Assembly (NCBI GenBank): GCA_001769535.1
Contig: MEOH01000010.1
Span: forward strand, 62,001-126,000
Length of the DNA stretch: 64,000 nucleotides
DNA from: Bacteroidetes bacterium GWF2_38_335
GTDB lineage: Bacteria; Bacteroidota; Bacteroidia; Bacteroidales; GWF2-38-335
Direction: 5' to 3'
The translations under genes were made by a program, and so were the position numbers. Shown one piece after another: positions 61,736-64,000 of the stretch. How positions within the stretch are numbered: position 1 is the stretch's first letter; every line of letters begins with the position of its first letter. The notes beneath the pieces were generated by a model. The model saw only the letters and a program-made list of their open reading frames with translations, ran no database searches and was not told where the DNA came from.

Positions 61736-61743
61736 CAAAAATA
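61736..61743 (-). promoter_or_regulatory. -7 element for hldD
   Basis: On the minus strand this reads TATTTTTG, an exact TAnnTTTG match, 16 bases upstream of the ATG at 61719. Confidence 0.5.
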
Positions 61744-61867
61744 GTGAAAAGTCCTTTAAACTCTCCTATCCTTTTTCTGAATTAAAAAGAATGTTAAAAA
61801 AACAGGCCTCACTGCAGATGATAAATCTTTTTCAATTACTTTAGTGCCATATTGAAAAATTACTGTT

Positions 61868-64000
61868 ATGAAAAAATTCTTTCGTCGTTTTTTGATTGTC
61901 CTGCTGGTATTGGTTATACTGGCGGGCGGATTTGTTGCATGGCTTTATTTTTCACCCGGTGGAGAACGTAATGCATTCAGCGTAATTCCCGATGATGCAA
62001 TTTTTATTATTGAAACCAGCAATCTCACCGATGGATGGGAAGAGCTAACCGAGAGTAACTTTTGGAAAAATCTCACCCGTACCGAATTTTTTGCTGATGT
62101 CAATGAAGATGCAAAAATGCTTGATGATCAGATCAAAGACAGTGAAACTATGGCTGCATTGCTCAGCGGACGGCAATTGCTTATCTCGGCTCACATGATC
62201 CCCGGCAAGGAAGATTACGATTTTCTTTTTGTGATTGATGTGGAAAAGGCCGAAAAACTTACCTTTTTGGTTGATCTTCTGCAAACCTTTGATAAATCCA
62301 TCGAGCAGGATAAATACAAGGAATGTGACCTCATTTATATGATTGACGGAAAGGATACTACGTATATCGGACTAATTGATAATCTTCTGGTTGCTACTTT
62401 TAGTAAAACCCTGCTTGCCAAAGCCATTGATCAAAAGGATGATAATTTCTGGGAGAAAAATGAATTTTTCACTCAGGTTAAAAGTGATATCAGTGATGAG
62501 GAAGTTTTCAATCTTTACCTCAATTATTCACAGATTGACAATTACATGTCCTGTTTTATGGAAGAGGAAAGCGATTTGATGAATGACCTCAGTCAATCAT
62601 TGTATTTTTCAGCTTTCAACATGTCACTTAATGATAAATATCTGAAACTGCAGGGTTATACCAACTGGAGTGATGAATATTCTTCTTATATAAAAGTACT
62701 TGGCCATTGTAGTCCGGGTAAAATGCGCGCCTATGAAATTCTCAGTGAAAATACAGCGCTGTATTTAGCTCTGTGTTTTGACAGTTTTGAGACCTTTAAA
62801 AAGGGGATTGAGGAGGAGTTTAAATCAGATCCTTCAAATAAGGAGGATTTGAGAATGGTCGAAAAAGTGGAAAAGTTTCTGAAAATAAGCTTCAGGGAGG
62901 ATTTCTTCAGTTGGATTGGTAACGAAATTGCTTTCGTTAAACTGAAACCCAAAAGCAACTCAAAGGAATATGATGTAATTGCCGCTATACATGCGGCTGA
63001 TATTAATAAAGCAAAAGAAGGTCTGGGACATATTATGCGCCAGATAAAAAGACGGACTCCGGGTAAATTTAAGGAATTCAATCATAAAGGATATGATATT
63101 TATTATATGGAAATCAACGGGTTCTTTAAGCTTTTTTTAGGAAAGCTGTTCAGAAAACTTGATAAGCCATATTTCACTTATATTGAAGATTATGTTGTTT
63201 TTGCAAATACGCCCTCTATCATTATGGAAATTGTTGATGATTATCTTGTGGGAAAAACCCTTGTCCATAATGAGGATTTCATGGCCTTCAGGGACAGGTT
63301 TGACAGCAAGACAAATATTACAGTATTTGTTCAAATGGCCCAAATATATCAGCATCTGTTTTATTATACAGATGTGGAATCAAGAGAAGGAATAAAAAAG
63401 AACAAGGAAGTAATAATGAGTTTTACGCATCTAGGATTTCAGATGGTTTCGGATGGAGAAAGGTTTGAAAATCTGATTTATGCAGATCATGGTGCGGGAA
63501 CTTATAACCTTGAAGATCTGGATAAGATTGAAGCATCAGCCGACCAAACATTCAACGGTGATTTTGAGCAGTTAAAGTTTAAGGTGGTAATTTCTCCTGA
63601 ACCTGAAAACCCTGATGGTCCCTTTAAACTTTATTTTGATGAAGAGGAAACACAGATCAAAGCCGAAGGCATGCTGAAAAACGGAAAACCCCATGGATTA
63701 TGTCGCAGTTATTATGAAAGCGGAAATATCAGTTCGTCGGTTAATTATGATGAGGGAGTGGTAAATGGAAGTGCTACTTTTTATTACGATAATGAAACCA
63801 GGACAATTAAGGCAAAAGTTGATTTTGAAGAGGACCAGATCATTGATGTTTATTATGAGTTTTATGAAAACGGTTCGCGTAAAGCAAAAATTAACTATGA
63901 CGACGGGTTGCCTGATGGACGAGCTGAATACTACTATGACAGCGGAAATTTAATGATTATAGGAAAATTTGATAAAGGTAAGAAAAAGGGAAAATGGAAA
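61868..64000 (+). CDS. DUF3352-like membrane-anchored protein with MORN-variant tail (3' truncated)
   Basis: At least 711 residues; the frame is still open at the last base of the window. A single N-terminal transmembrane helix (MKKFFRRFLIVLLVLVILAGGF and onward) is followed by a DUF3352-type periplasmic region (AFSVIPDDAIFIIETSNLTDGWEEL, and a repeated FFSWIGNEIAFVKLKPK-type segment near 345-362), which in other bacteria spans most of the protein. From about 595 it continues into YwqK/MORN-variant units (AEGMLKNGKPHGLCRSYYESGNI, NGSATFYYDNETRT and DGRAEYYYDSGNLMIIGKF), an unusual addition. It lies 148 bases upstream of and divergent from hldD. Function unknown; the end of the gene is beyond the window. 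Confidence 0.75.
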   Translation, partial: MKKFFRRFLIVLLVLVILAGGFVAWLYFSPGGERNAFSVIPDDAIFIIETSNLTDGWEELTESNFWKNLTRTEFFADVNEDAKMLDDQIKDSETMAALLSGRQLLISAHMIPGKEDYDFLFVIDVEKAEKLTFLVDLLQTFDKSIEQDKYKECDLIYMIDGKDTTYIGLIDNLLVATFSKTLLAKAIDQKDDNFWEKNEFFTQVKSDISDEEVFNLYLNYSQIDNYMSCFMEEESDLMNDLSQSLYFSAFNMSLNDKYLKLQGYTNWSDEYSSYIKVLGHCSPGKMRAYEILSENTALYLALCFDSFETFKKGIEEEFKSDPSNKEDLRMVEKVEKFLKISFREDFFSWIGNEIAFVKLKPKSNSKEYDVIAAIHAADINKAKEGLGHIMRQIKRRTPGKFKEFNHKGYDIYYMEINGFFKLFLGKLFRKLDKPYFTYIEDYVVFANTPSIIMEIVDDYLVGKTLVHNEDFMAFRDRFDSKTNITVFVQMAQIYQHLFYYTDVESREGIKKNKEVIMSFTHLGFQMVSDGERFENLIYADHGAGTYNLEDLDKIEASADQTFNGDFEQLKFKVVISPEPENPDGPFKLYFDEEETQIKAEGMLKNGKPHGLCRSYYESGNISSSVNYDEGVVNGSATFYYDNETRTIKAKVDFEEDQIIDVYYEFYENGSRKAKINYDDGLPDGRAEYYYDSGNLMIIGKFDKGKKKGKWK

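Overview
The window is a low-G+C chromosomal segment from a member of the Bacteroidota, most like an anaerobic Bacteroidales or Marinilabiliales-type organism. Supporting signs are Por-secretion (T9SS) C-terminal sorting domains, a GldM-like domain, a lipoprotein TamA (TamL), PorV-like and FISUMP proteins, TonB-dependent receptors, promoters of the TAnnTTTG type, few Shine-Dalgarno sequences, the rplU-rpmA-serS order, and the end of a 2-hydroxyacyl-CoA dehydratase activase-type gene, which points to fermentative metabolism. No tRNA, rRNA, CRISPR array or transposase gene was found.

Layout. 0-0.9 kb: 3' part of an acyl-CoA dehydratase activase-related gene. 0.9-13.2 kb: a tight four-gene minus-strand operon that is the most unusual part of the window. 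In transcription order it encodes a membrane STAND NTPase with a GldM-like C-terminal domain, a paralogous STAND NTPase with WD40 repeats, a 1670-residue exported WG-repeat protein, and a TPR-SpoIIE protein phosphatase. 13.4-17.2 kb: an AT-rich accessory stretch of small lipoproteins and secreted proteins, including two copies of one N-terminal module and a FISUMP protein. 17.2-19.3 kb: a palindromic-repeat cluster, an ORF6N protein and a conserved-looking unknown protein with an R-x4-H (HEPN-like) motif.

19.4-30.2 kb: mostly housekeeping and envelope genes (aminotransferase, VanX-type dipeptidase, TrmH/SpoU rRNA methyltransferase, TamL, class II FBP aldolase, a lamin-tail T9SS protein, an atypical Rieske lipoprotein, two small proteins). 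30.6-39.7 kb: an operon of a TonB-dependent receptor, a 1437-residue T9SS substrate and a PorV-like barrel. 39.8-40.7 kb: greA and a HIT protein. 40.7-46.7 kb, minus strand: rplU-rpmA ending at a strong hairpin, then serS, a lipoprotein, a TPR protein, a DMT exporter and ruvC. 46.9-49.6 kb: bifunctional nuclease, nucleoside permease and thyA. 49.7-54.7 kb, minus: a lipoprotein, an exported flavin reductase, gyrB and a radical SAM protein. 55-59.8 kb, minus: a large TPR protein and an outer-membrane barrel. 60-64 kb: FtsE, hldD and a DUF3352-like protein cut by the window end.

How the main cluster may work (inference). Both STAND proteins have a cytoplasmic P-loop module, one membrane helix preceded by basic residues, then a coiled coil and a C-terminal domain predicted to be periplasmic (GldM D3/D4-like or WD40). 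The WG protein is exported. The SpoIIE phosphatase has no membrane segment and should be cytoplasmic. Together they look like an envelope-to-cytoplasm sensing system, possibly watching the GldM/PorM-type secretion or motility machinery. I know of no described system with this composition.
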